Below are positions 1-8,830 of a stretch of 26,240 nt of DNA, piece by piece. The translations under genes were made by a program, and so were the position numbers. The notes beneath the pieces are model-generated. The model was not told the DNA's origin, did no database searches, and worked only from the letters and a program-made list of their open reading frames with translations. Within the stretch, counting starts at the first letter, position 1, and each line of letters begins with the position of its first letter. This DNA is from Pseudomonadota bacterium. GTDB lineage: Bacteria > Myxococcota_A > Polyangia > Polyangiales > Polyangiaceae. The stretch is from NCBI GenBank assembly GCA_023432025.1, contig JAEYVE010000070.1:1-26240 (forward strand), read 5' to 3'.

Positions 1-59
1 CGGCCTCCCCCGGAACGCCGCCCCGCCCCCCCCCGGCGCGCGCCGCCTTCGTCTGCGCT

Positions 60-1424
60 ATGAACGCTCGCGTGAGCGTCAGCACTCGTCACCTCGCGCG
101 CGCCATTCCGAACGCGGTTCGCACCCTCGCTCGCGTCCTCCACGACGCTGGCTTCCGCTCGTGGGCCGTAGGAGGCTCGGTCCGAGATCACCTCTTGCTC
201 GAGCTCTCTCCGGACCGAGCCGTCAGCACCAAGAGCGACTGGGACGTGGCCACCGACGCCCGGCCGGAGCAAGTTCAAAAGCTGTTTCGGCGCGTCATTC
301 CGACCGGCATTCAGCACGGCACCGTCACGGTGGTGCTGGACAAACAGAGCTTCGAGGTGACCACGCTGCGCGGCGAAACCACGTACAGCGATGGTCGTCA
401 CCCCGACGGCGTGTACTTCGTCGACGATCTGAACGACGACTTGGCGCGCCGCGACTTCACGGTGAACGCCATCGCCTACGACGTCCTCGCGGATCGGCTG
501 TTCGATCCGTTCGGCGGCATTTTCGATCTCGAGGCGCGCCTCTTGCGCGCCGTCGGCGAGCCGCGCGAGCGTTTCGGAGAGGACGGGCTTCGTGTTTTGC
601 GCTGCGCGCGCTTCGCCGCGACGCTGGAGATGAACGTGGAGCCCCGGACGCGCAGCGCCATGCGCCCTTCGCTCGACAGCTACCGCAAGGTGAGCGCAGA
701 ACGAATTCGCGACGAATGGTGGAAGGCGTTCGGCGCCGCTCGGCCCAGCCGCGCCTTCGAGCTGATGCGCGACGAGGGCCTGCTCGAGGTGACCGCGCCG
801 GAGCTCTTCGCGCTCGCGAGCCGTCACGTCCCCGGCCTTCGGGATGACGTGCTCACGCACGCCTTTCGCACCCTGGACGAGCTGCCTCACGATCCGGTTT
901 TGCGCCTCGCAGGCCTCTTGCATCCGCTCGCCCTGACGCCGGAGGGAGATCCTTGGCCTGCGGAGAGCAGCCGCCGCGCGAGCGCGCTCGGCGCGCGCTT
1001 GCGGCTCTCGAACACGGATCGCGAGCGCCTGACGGCGCTCGTGCGTCATCATGTGCTCCCCACGGTCGTGCCCGAAGGCGGCGCGCTCCGCCGCTATTTG
1101 CGCGACGTTACGCCCGAGCTCTGGCCGGACGTGCTCGCGCTCCTCCGCGCCCACGTGACCGCGAGCGGCGACGACCCCGACGAAGCAGCGCGGCTCGCCG
1201 AGCTCGAACGCCAGTGCCAAGACGAGCTCGGCCGAGCCCCGGCCCTTTCGCTGAAGGAGCTCGCCGTGAGCGGCAAAGACCTCATCACCGAGGGCGTCGT
1301 GGCGCCGGGCCCGGCGCTCGGCCGCACCTTGAACACGCTCCTCGAGTTGGTGTTGGACGACCCCGCCACCAATACGCGCGACGCGCTTTTGGCGCGCGCC
1401 CGCGAGCTCGGCGGCGCACCGTGA
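60..1424 (+). CDS. cca: tRNA nucleotidyltransferase (CCA-adding / poly(A) polymerase family, class II)
   Basis: This 454-residue protein is a class II nucleotidyltransferase that adds or repairs the 3' CCA end of tRNA in the cytoplasm. The head domain shows WAVGGSVRDHL (residues 35-45), the metal-binding pair D60/D62 in DWDVAT, RRDFTVNAIAYD (130-141) and the neck motif EDGLRVLRCARF (174-185). The C-terminal part resembles the HD-domain body of bacterial CCA enzymes, but the usual LLHDIGK is LLHPLAL here, so the HD metal site looks degenerate. The family also includes A-adding, CC-adding and poly(A) polymerases, which cannot be told apart by eye. The ATG at 60 has no clear Shine-Dalgarno sequence. 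The stop overlaps the GTG of the next gene (GTGA), which suggests coupled translation. Confidence 0.93.
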   Translation: MNARVSVSTRHLARAIPNAVRTLARVLHDAGFRSWAVGGSVRDHLLLELSPDRAVSTKSDWDVATDARPEQVQKLFRRVIPTGIQHGTVTVVLDKQSFEVTTLRGETTYSDGRHPDGVYFVDDLNDDLARRDFTVNAIAYDVLADRLFDPFGGIFDLEARLLRAVGEPRERFGEDGLRVLRCARFAATLEMNVEPRTRSAMRPSLDSYRKVSAERIRDEWWKAFGAARPSRAFELMRDEGLLEVTAPELFALASRHVPGLRDDVLTHAFRTLDELPHDPVLRLAGLLHPLALTPEGDPWPAESSRRASALGARLRLSNTDRERLTALVRHHVLPTVVPEGGALRRYLRDVTPELWPDVLALLRAHVTASGDDPDEAARLAELERQCQDELGRAPALSLKELAVSGKDLITEGVVAPGPALGRTLNTLLELVLDDPATNTRDALLARARELGGAP

Positions 1425-1765
1425 TCCGAAACCTGCGCGCGGTGTCGACGGACTACGTGACCGCGGGACAACCCACGGAACGCGAGCTCGAAGAGCTCGC
1501 CGAGGGCGGCCTTCGCGCCGTCATCAACCTGGGCCTCTCGGATACCAAGTACTGCCTGCCGGACGAAGCCGGCAGCGCCGCCTCGCTCGGGCTCGAATAC
1601 ACGCACGTACCCGTCCGCTTCGACGAACCGCGCGAAGAGGACTTTCGACGGTTCGTTCACGCCCTCGACGAGGCGCCGCGGCCAGTGCTCCGGGCAGTAC
1701 TGCTCAGTCGAGCTTCGGTTGGATCAAGAGATCTTTGGCTTCGTTGTAGACCCCGATACCCGTGA
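1421..1765 (+). pseudogene. Truncated DUF442/TIGR01244-type protein tyrosine phosphatase-like protein
   Basis: The reading frame starts at a GTG that overlaps the stop of the tRNA nucleotidyltransferase gene. Residues 1-90 match the N-terminal part of the DUF442 (beta-lactamase hydrolase-like) phosphatase family: VSTDYVTAGQPTE at 8-20, RAVINLG at 32-38, and the helix ending ALDEAPRPVL. In the family this strand leads straight into the catalytic HCxxGxR P-loop. Here the homology stops at about base 1690 and the frame runs on for 24 unrelated residues, antisense to the end of the convergent lipoprotein gene. No HCxxGxR appears in any of the three plus frames after the break. I infer a deletion or rearrangement that removed the catalytic half. 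The product, if made, should be inactive as a phosphatase. Confidence 0.7.
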
Positions 1766-2642
1766 CCGCGTTGACCGTGAACTCGCCTGCCTGGACGGGG
1801 ACGCTGCGCACGGTGAAGAAGGAGAGCGAGGTCCCCGACGCGACCACTTGAAGAACCTCTCTCGGGATGACGCCCTGGCCCGGCGCGCTCGGGAACACGC
1901 AGCTGAAGAAGGCGCTCCCCGGGCGTCCATCGGGGCGCGCGGAGTTGGCCTGAACGAAAAAGGTGACGCCCTCCACGCCGCGCAACCACGAGAGTGAGAG
2001 GTCGACCGAACGCGAGATGACCGCTTCGGTTCCGGGCACGTACGCCGGGCTCGTCAAGAGAAGCCCCAAGGGCACGTCGACTTCCTGCTGGAACGCAGGC
2101 ACGTCGCCCCCGCTGGCCACGAAGAGACCACGCTCACCTCCTTGGAAGAAGGACGCCAGCGCGATGCCGTTGTATTGACCGTCGGCTCCGGGGGAGATGG
2201 TGGCGTCACCCGCAAGCTCCGAGCTCGAGAACGTCACGGTGCCGGCATGGGGCCACACGCTCGCGGGCGGCGAGTATTCGTCGCACGTCCTCGCACGGCA
2301 CTCCCCGATCTCCACGACATCACACGAGGTATCGGACATGCGGTCGCTGAAGGTCGCGCTGAGCCTCACCTCGTCACGGACCCGCAGTACGGCCACTTGA
2401 CCCCGCTTCAACGCCTCCCCGTTCGCCCCCGTGCCGCCGCCGCTGCCACTCGCGGCGCCGCCCGAGCTTCCACCGCCAGTCGCCCCACCGCCAGTCGCCC
2501 CACCGCCAGTCGCCCCACTGCTCGACGTTCCGCCCGTCGCGGCGCCGCCGGTCGCCTGGCCACCGACGCCCGAAGCGGAATCCTCCGGACCACAGCCCAC
2601 CAGAAGTAAGAGAAGCGCGCCCCGCCAGCACTTCGAAGACAT
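1704..2642 (-). CDS. Lipoprotein with Gly/Thr/Ser-rich repetitive linker
   Basis: The 312-residue protein starts with a lipoprotein signal peptide: basic N-region, hydrophobic LLLLLVG and lipobox LVGC with Cys17. Residues 18-70 form a low-complexity linker rich in Gly, Ala, Thr and Ser, including three copies of ATGGG-type units encoded by a perfect 15-bp tandem repeat. The rest (about 75-312) is an ordinary mixed-composition domain with several cysteines that I do not recognise. Lipid-anchored proteins with such linkers are common in myxobacteria, so an outer-membrane or periplasmic location is likely. The ATG at 2642 lacks an obvious ribosome binding site. The 3' end overlaps the broken phosphatase frame on the other strand by 62 bp. 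Confidence 0.8.
   Translation of the reverse strand: MSSKCWRGALLLLLVGCGPEDSASGVGGQATGGAATGGTSSSGATGGGATGGGATGGGSSGGAASGSGGGTGANGEALKRGQVAVLRVRDEVRLSATFSDRMSDTSCDVVEIGECRARTCDEYSPPASVWPHAGTVTFSSSELAGDATISPGADGQYNGIALASFFQGGERGLFVASGGDVPAFQQEVDVPLGLLLTSPAYVPGTEAVISRSVDLSLSWLRGVEGVTFFVQANSARPDGRPGSAFFSCVFPSAPGQGVIPREVLQVVASGTSLSFFTVRSVPVQAGEFTVNAVTGIGVYNEAKDLLIQPKLD
2471..2515. repeat. 15-bp tandem repeat, 3 perfect copies
   Basis: Three identical units of caccgccagtcgccc lie inside the linker-coding part of the lipoprotein gene. Since 15 bp is five codons, copy-number change keeps the frame and lengthens or shortens the Gly/Ala/Thr linker. Confidence 0.95.
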
Positions 2643-2865
2643 GATCGGCGACGCTACTACATCCGTCGACGCGGCGGCGAGAAACCAGATCCCTGCTTGT
2701 TGAGGAGATGCTCAATCCCAGAGCACCTTCGCTCCGGGGCTGGATCGAAGCTCGGAGGGAGGGCTCGAAACTGAATTGTCGTCGGTCGGTGCGCACTCAG
2801 TGAGCGTGCTTTATACGGAGTTTCTAGCCTCGGGCGCTCGAAGAGGATGCGGATGACGGCACGCG

Positions 2866-3393
2866 TTATTCGCAGTGGCTCGCGAGCAGAAGCTCGGTTG
2901 CAGCGACGCGGCGACCAAGCTCGTCCACCGGACTTCGCGCAAGATTCCCGGCGAGCAGCACGCTGTCCGTCACCACGTCCGCTGGGTCCTCGGGCGCCGT
3001 GATCACCCGACTCACGGTGCGCCCTGCGGCGTCCCAGGTCACCGCAAGCTCTTGGCGCGCGCGCGCGTAGTGGATGGTGAGAACCCCTCGCACGTCCCCT
3101 GGCGGCACTTCGGACTCGAACACGATCGGTGCAGAAAGCTCCTCACCGAGTCCGCCGCGCAGGGGCTCGCGCGGCAGCTCGTCTCCGCGCAAAGCCACCA
3201 CGATGACCCCGCGGGAGACCACGGCTTGGGGCCCTGAAGTCCCCGCGCCTGTCTGGCCCGCTCCGGCGCCGCTCGGGCCCCACGCTTCGGGCGCCGTCGT
3301 GCTCGAAGCTTCGCCGCCCGCTTGTGCAAAGGCAGCCGCAGTCCCCAAAAACCAGGGCAGCACTGCCTTTACGCCGATTGACCTGAAGCCCAC
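2866..3393 (-). CDS. Small secreted protein of unknown function
   Basis: The 175-residue product begins with an apparent Sec signal peptide (VLPWFLGTAAAFAQA, cleavage likely after AFA or AQA near residue 25). A Gly/Ala/Thr-rich stretch follows, then one compact domain (about 58-170) with several beta-like segments (GVIVVALRG, RGVLTIHYARARQELAVTW, SRVITAPEDPADV) ending in VLLAGNLARSPVDEL. This arrangement reminds me of an N-terminal module in larger myxobacterial envelope proteins, where more sequence follows the NLAR segment; that is memory-based and uncertain. Here the frame stops soon after, so the gene may be a stand-alone or shortened version. It starts at GTG 3393; a second in-frame GTG 10 codons later is possible. 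No function is assigned. Confidence 0.65.
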   Translation of the reverse strand: MGFRSIGVKAVLPWFLGTAAAFAQAGGEASSTTAPEAWGPSGAGAGQTGAGTSGPQAVVSRGVIVVALRGDELPREPLRGGLGEELSAPIVFESEVPPGDVRGVLTIHYARARQELAVTWDAAGRTVSRVITAPEDPADVVTDSVLLAGNLARSPVDELGRRVAATELLLASHCE

Positions 3394-3477
3394 ACCCCTT
3401 GGTAGCCACCGACGCCGCCCTTGTTAAAAAGATTCGGCGCCGACGACGGCTCGACCACGGCGAGGCGCCGTTAGAAA

Positions 3478-3513
3478 AAAAACGCCGCGGGTCCGGAGAC
3501 TCGCGGCGTTTTT
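3478..3513 (-). terminator. Rho-independent terminator downstream of ftsH
   Basis: A 12-bp perfect stem pairs 3478-3489 with 3502-3513. Its core is cgccgcg/cgcggcg, and inner gtc/gac pairs at 3491-3493 and 3498-3500 leave a four-base loop. On the minus strand it is followed by a run of eight T (complement of 3475-3482), the usual shape of an intrinsic terminator 17 bp after the ftsH stop. There are also five T on the plus-strand side, so it could act in both directions. Confidence 0.88.
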
Positions 3514-3529
3514 CGGCGGTGAGACAGGC

Positions 3530-5455
<1,926 letters not shown>

Positions 5456-5461
5456 GTTGGA

Positions 5462-5465
5462 CCTC
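5462..5465 (-). promoter_or_regulatory. Ribosome binding site deciding the ftsH start
   Basis: GAGG on the minus strand lies six bases upstream of GTG 5455 but overlaps the region just after the alternative TTG at 5467, so it favours the shorter start. Confidence 0.6.
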
Positions 5466-5635
5466 AAATGGAAAGACTCGCTCCGGGTGAACGCGCCCGG
5501 CCCGGCTTTGGTTTCGAATATGCCATCGTGGTCCGGGTCCGTCGATTGACCTCACAGTAACGGGGACAATTCGTGGGAACTTCAGCTGGGAGCCGGTGGA
5601 CCCGCGAGCTTTTCGAGCGTCCACCTCCGCGAGGG

Positions 5636-6589
5636 TCAGCCACTTCGGGGCGGGTTTTTGAGTCCACGGGTCCCCGGGCGCGATGAGGGCGGGCGAGCGC
5701 CGGCAAGGACGACGGCTGCGCCGGTTCTCGGATCGAGCACGAGGTCGCGTCCGCCCGTCAGAGGCACACACAGGCGCGCGCCGTTGCCTTTGCTGGCCTT
5801 TGCGCGCGCGTGGCGCACCTGGGCGGCTTGTTCCCGATTGAGCGGAATCGTCTCGCCCGATGCGTCCCGCGCCGTGGCGACGGAAACGCCCTCGTCCTCG
5901 TTCCACGCGGAGAGCTGCTCGGCGAGGGTCACCAGATGGGTCACGATTTCCGGAGAGAGTGACTTCAGGAGGGGAATCAGCTCGTGGCGGACGCGCGTCC
6001 TCAAGAAACGCTCGTCCGAGTTCGACGGATCCTCGGCGAACGCCACGCGGTGCCGCTCGAGGTGCGCGCGCACGTCCGCGCGCCTCGCGTGGATCATGGG
6101 ACGCAAGAGATCGCCCGAGCGCGGCTCGAGCACCGCCAGCCCGCGCGGCCCCGCGCCGCGCAAGAGCCGGAGGAGCACTGTTTCCGCTCGGTCGTCGGCG
6201 TGATGAGCCGTCACGACGAAACGCGCCGACACCGACGCGGCCACGTGGCGCAGCGCCGCGTAGCGCGCCGCGCGCGCACCGGCTTGGACGTTCCGCGTGC
6301 CATCGACGACGACCGCCTCGCGAAAAAAGGGCACGCCCAGGCTACAAGCGTGCGCTTCAGCCAAGGAGAGCTCGGCACCTGCCGCGCTGCGCAATCCGTG
6401 GTCGACCCCACACGCAAAGAGCGAGAAGCGGAGCCGCGGCGCGAGGCGCCCGAGGACGTCCAAGAGCGCCATGGAGTCCGGCCCACCCGACACCCCCAGC
6501 AAGAGCCCATCGCCCGGCGCGAGCCCGCACTCCGTCGTCAGGCAACGCTCGACGAGACGCAGCAGCGTGGGCGGATGGGAGCGCGCCAT
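5636..6589 (-). CDS. tilS: tRNA(Ile)-lysidine synthetase TilS
   Basis: TilS converts C34 of the CAU-anticodon tRNA-Ile to lysidine, using ATP and lysine, so that the tRNA reads AUA. The 317-residue protein has the N-type PP-loop SGGPDS at 34-39, CGVDHGLR, ARAARYAAL and the HHADDRAETVLLRLLRG segment, all characteristic of TilS. It is short for the family: E. coli TilS has an extended C-terminal region, while this one ends soon after the central domain, as in many short-form bacterial enzymes. I chose ATG 6589. The frame stays open upstream to 6769, but that extension is antisense-like and overlaps the small Cys-rich gene. The start lies one base after that gene's TGA, so the two are probably translationally coupled. 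ftsH follows. Confidence 0.93.
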   Translation of the reverse strand: MARSHPPTLLRLVERCLTTECGLAPGDGLLLGVSGGPDSMALLDVLGRLAPRLRFSLFACGVDHGLRSAAGAELSLAEAHACSLGVPFFREAVVVDGTRNVQAGARAARYAALRHVAASVSARFVVTAHHADDRAETVLLRLLRGAGPRGLAVLEPRSGDLLRPMIHARRADVRAHLERHRVAFAEDPSNSDERFLRTRVRHELIPLLKSLSPEIVTHLVTLAEQLSAWNEDEGVSVATARDASGETIPLNREQAAQVRHARAKASKGNGARLCVPLTGGRDLVLDPRTGAAVVLAGARPPSSRPGTRGLKNPPRSG

Positions 6590-6590
6590 T

Positions 6591-6791
6591 TCAGCGCGCC
6601 TCGAACGACTTGCAGAACACGAGCGAGTCGCGACCGTGCAACGAAGAGTCGCGGTGCTCGTCCGCGGGGTACCCCTCGGCGCATGCGCCGCTGGGATCGA
6701 AGTGCGCGCAGTGCTCGCAAGTGAAGCGCAGCTTGAAACGCCGCACTTCCTCGAGCAACCGGTCGTCAACAGGGGTGCGCATGAAGCTCAC
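6591..6791 (-). CDS. Small Cys-rich protein, probable metal-binding
   Basis: A 66-residue protein with CEHCAHFDPSGAC (Cys25, Cys28, Cys37) and a later FCKSFE (Cys60). It has histidines next to the cysteines and looks like a small zinc-ribbon or iron-sulfur type fold. The pattern CxxC-x8-C ... C followed by an aromatic/acidic tail is unlikely by chance. It starts at GTG 6791, two bases after the lipoprotein stop, or at ATG 6782 three codons later. Its stop is one base before the tilS ATG. This packing between mnmA/lipoprotein and tilS argues for a real gene. Function unknown. A role in tRNA thiolation or sulfur handling is only a guess from position. Confidence 0.75.
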   Translation of the reverse strand: MSFMRTPVDDRLLEEVRRFKLRFTCEHCAHFDPSGACAEGYPADEHRDSSLHGRDSLVFCKSFEAR

Positions 6792-6793
6792 GC

Positions 6794-7474
6794 TCAGGGG
6801 AAGGGCTGCGCGGGCTGACCACGCTGGAAGAAAAAGCGGAAGCTACCCGTCACGAGGCTGACCAAGTCCGGATCCGGCGGATCGTCCGGGACGAGATCCC
6901 GCGGGTCGGCGAAGGTGGCCTCGAACTCGCCTTCCGTGAGGCGCGCGTCCGCGTCCTTTTCGTTGACGTCCCCGCTGAAAAGCGACGTGAAACGAATGGT
7001 GCCGTCGATGGCGTAGATGGTGACGTTCTGCGCGTGGCAGCTGTCGTTCAAGTAGAGCGCAATGCTGACGGGCGGCGGATTGGGATTGAACACCACCGGC
7101 ACGCCGGGTGGGCTCACACCGCGGGGCAAGCCGACGGCGATGTCCTGACCGAGCATGCCCTCTCCTCCGTCGTCGCCGCGGATGGCCTCCACACCGTTGA
7201 CCAGAATGCTCACACCGTCCGACACCTCGGCGTAGCGGTCGCCGCGCTGAATGCGGATGGTTTGCGTGTCATCGAACGGATCCGAAGCGAAGAAGTCGGG
7301 CTGCAAATCGAACGGGCCGTTCGCGCAATTTTGGATGAAGAGCCGATCGCTTTTGACGTCCCCGGAGCCTTCGCCCGTGGTGCAGCCGCCGAGGGCGACT
7401 GCGCCGAGCACGACGAGCGCGGCGCTGGCGCGGCTGCCGGGCGTGCGAGCCGAGAAGAGCGCGTGACGTGTCAC
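6794..7474 (-). CDS. Lipoprotein of unknown function
   Basis: The 226-residue product has a lipoprotein signal peptide: basic N-region (TRHALFSAR), hydrophobic AALVVLGAVA, lipobox LGGC with Cys31. The mature part looks beta-rich, has two further cysteines (FIQNCAN and NDSCHAQ) that could form a disulfide, and ends in a Pro/Gln/Phe tail. I see no known catalytic motif. The frame stays open far upstream on the antisense of mnmA, but the start is set by GTG 7474: it has GGAGG six to eight bases upstream and gives a normal signal peptide. GTG overlaps the mnmA TGA (GTGA), so translation is probably coupled. The next gene starts two bases after its stop. Confidence 0.85.
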   Translation of the reverse strand: MTRHALFSARTPGSRASAALVVLGAVALGGCTTGEGSGDVKSDRLFIQNCANGPFDLQPDFFASDPFDDTQTIRIQRGDRYAEVSDGVSILVNGVEAIRGDDGGEGMLGQDIAVGLPRGVSPPGVPVVFNPNPPPVSIALYLNDSCHAQNVTIYAIDGTIRFTSLFSGDVNEKDADARLTEGEFEATFADPRDLVPDDPPDPDLVSLVTGSFRFFFQRGQPAQPFP

Positions 7475-8697
7475 GAAACGTCCTCCGCGGAAGGCGCGCC
7501 GCTCGGTGATGTGCTCACGGATGGCGCCGCTCCGGTGACGCTCGCCGAAGCCGAAGCCGAAGCCGAAGCCGAAGCCGAAACGCTGGGGAACGCCTTCTGA
7601 ATCACGCCGCCTCCAAGCACGCGGTCTCCATCGTAAAACACCGCGAACTGTCCGGGAACCACCGCGTGGATCGGTTCGTGAAAGCGCACGACGGCGTGGC
7701 TCGGCGCGCCGCCGCCCGCGGCGCTTTCCGCCGCCACCACCTCTGCCCGCACGGTGCGTCCCCGGTACCGAACCGCCACGTCCGACACGAACGGCAGATT
7801 CACACGATCGCGAAGGCTGAGCTCGCCCACGAGCGCCTCCGAGCAAGAAAGCTCGCTGCGCTCGCCGAGCCGCACGGCGCCGCTCTCCACGTCGATGTCG
7901 ACCACGTAGGCGCGACTGCCCACGGCCACCCCGAGATTTCTCCGCTGCCCCACCGTAAAGCGGTGAACTCCGCCGTGCTCGCCTACGACCGAGCCATCCG
8001 GCCCTACGATGGGTCCAGGTCGTACGCGCGTCTTGGCGCGTGTCTCCACGAGCTCGTCGTAACGACCCGTCGGCACGAAACAGAGCTCCTGACTTTCGCC
8101 CTTGGCGGCTCCGGGCAATCCCAAACGCAGCGCCTCGGCGCGTACGGCCGGCTTGTCGAGCTCTCCCAGCGGGAACACGAGTCGGGCGAGCACCGCGTCC
8201 GAAAGCATGTGCAGAAAGTAGCTTTGGTCCTTCGCGAGATCGCGCGCGCGGTGGAGCTCGAGCCCGCCCGAGCCTTGGAGCACGCGCACGTAGTGCCCCG
8301 TCGCCACGTGGCGCGCCCCGAGTCGGTCCGCCAGGTGCAAGAGCTCGCGCATTTTCACGCCGCGGTTGCAACGCACGCACGGGCTGGGCGTTTCTCCAGC
8401 CAAGTACGACTCCACGAACGGCGCCACCACCTCTCGCTCGAAGAGCTCTCGGCGGTCGAAGGCGTAGTGCGGAAAACCGAGCACGTCGGCCACACGCCGC
8501 GCGTCGTGCACGTCCTCGGGAGCGCAGCAGCGCCCCTTGACCGACCCGTCGTCGGGGTAGTCCCACAAGTGCAAGGTGACGCCGACGACGTCGAAGCCCT
8601 CGGCCATGAGCCGCGCCGCGGCGACCGACGAATCGACGCCACCGCTCATGGCGACGAGCACGCGCTCGCGCGCGCCGGAAGATGCAACGGCGACCAT
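7471..8697 (-). CDS. mnmA: tRNA-specific 2-thiouridylase MnmA
   Basis: MnmA transfers sulfur to U34 of tRNA-Lys, -Glu and -Gln, giving s2U34. The 408-residue protein shows the PP-loop SGGVDSS (18-24), the catalytic Cys107 in PCVRCN and the partner Cys206 in SQELCF. RFTVGQRRNLGV and PGQFAVFYDGDRVLGGGVI mark the central and C-terminal beta domains. The family normally ends soon after the GGGVI segment. Here a tail of about 38 residues follows, built largely of Ser-Ala dipeptides encoded by a hexanucleotide repeat. ATG 8697 is the likely start, without a strong Shine-Dalgarno sequence. It heads an apparent operon with the lipoprotein (4-bp overlap), Cys-rich protein and tilS, which also acts on the wobble base. 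Confidence 0.96.
   Translation of the reverse strand: MVAVASSGARERVLVAMSGGVDSSVAAARLMAEGFDVVGVTLHLWDYPDDGSVKGRCCAPEDVHDARRVADVLGFPHYAFDRRELFEREVVAPFVESYLAGETPSPCVRCNRGVKMRELLHLADRLGARHVATGHYVRVLQGSGGLELHRARDLAKDQSYFLHMLSDAVLARLVFPLGELDKPAVRAEALRLGLPGAAKGESQELCFVPTGRYDELVETRAKTRVRPGPIVGPDGSVVGEHGGVHRFTVGQRRNLGVAVGSRAYVVDIDVESGAVRLGERSELSCSEALVGELSLRDRVNLPFVSDVAVRYRGRTVRAEVVAAESAAGGGAPSHAVVRFHEPIHAVVPGQFAVFYDGDRVLGGGVIQKAFPSVSASASASASASASVTGAAPSVSTSPSGAPSAEDVS
7544..7579. repeat. Hexanucleotide microsatellite GCCGAA x6 in mnmA
   Basis: Six perfect head-to-tail copies of gccgaa. On the mnmA strand they encode alternating Ser-Ala. Six-base steps add or remove two codons without a frameshift, so length variants would be tolerated in the tail. 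Confidence 0.95.
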
Positions 8698-8830
8698 GGG
8701 CGGCGAAGCCTAAGCCGCCGACCCGCTCCGCGCTACCGCGTCCCCGAGACGCGAGCCATCACGCAAAACACGATGCCCCCCGGCGCCGTGCTCCCGCACG
8801 ATGAAAGACGCCAGACACCCTCGCTCGCTC

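Noticed and set aside
953..1420. Upstream extension of the phosphatase frame
   Set aside because: It lies in another frame of the tRNA nucleotidyltransferase gene, is Arg/Ala-rich like out-of-frame GC-rich sequence, and the family N-terminus begins at GTG 1421.
2700..2715. TTGAG-gagatg-CTCAA inverted repeat upstream of the lipoprotein
   Set aside because: Five-base arms occur easily by chance, and no promoter elements around it support an operator.
3435..3470. cggcgcc / ggcgccg inverted repeat beside the ftsH terminator
   Set aside because: A 7-bp GC-only palindrome with a 22-base loop is expected by chance at this GC content.
7475..8566. N-terminal extension of the lipoprotein at 6794-7474, including a Phe-Gly repeat
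   Set aside because: It is a shadow frame within mnmA; the Phe-Gly run is the microsatellite read in another frame. GGAGG plus GTG 7474 gives the proper signal peptide.
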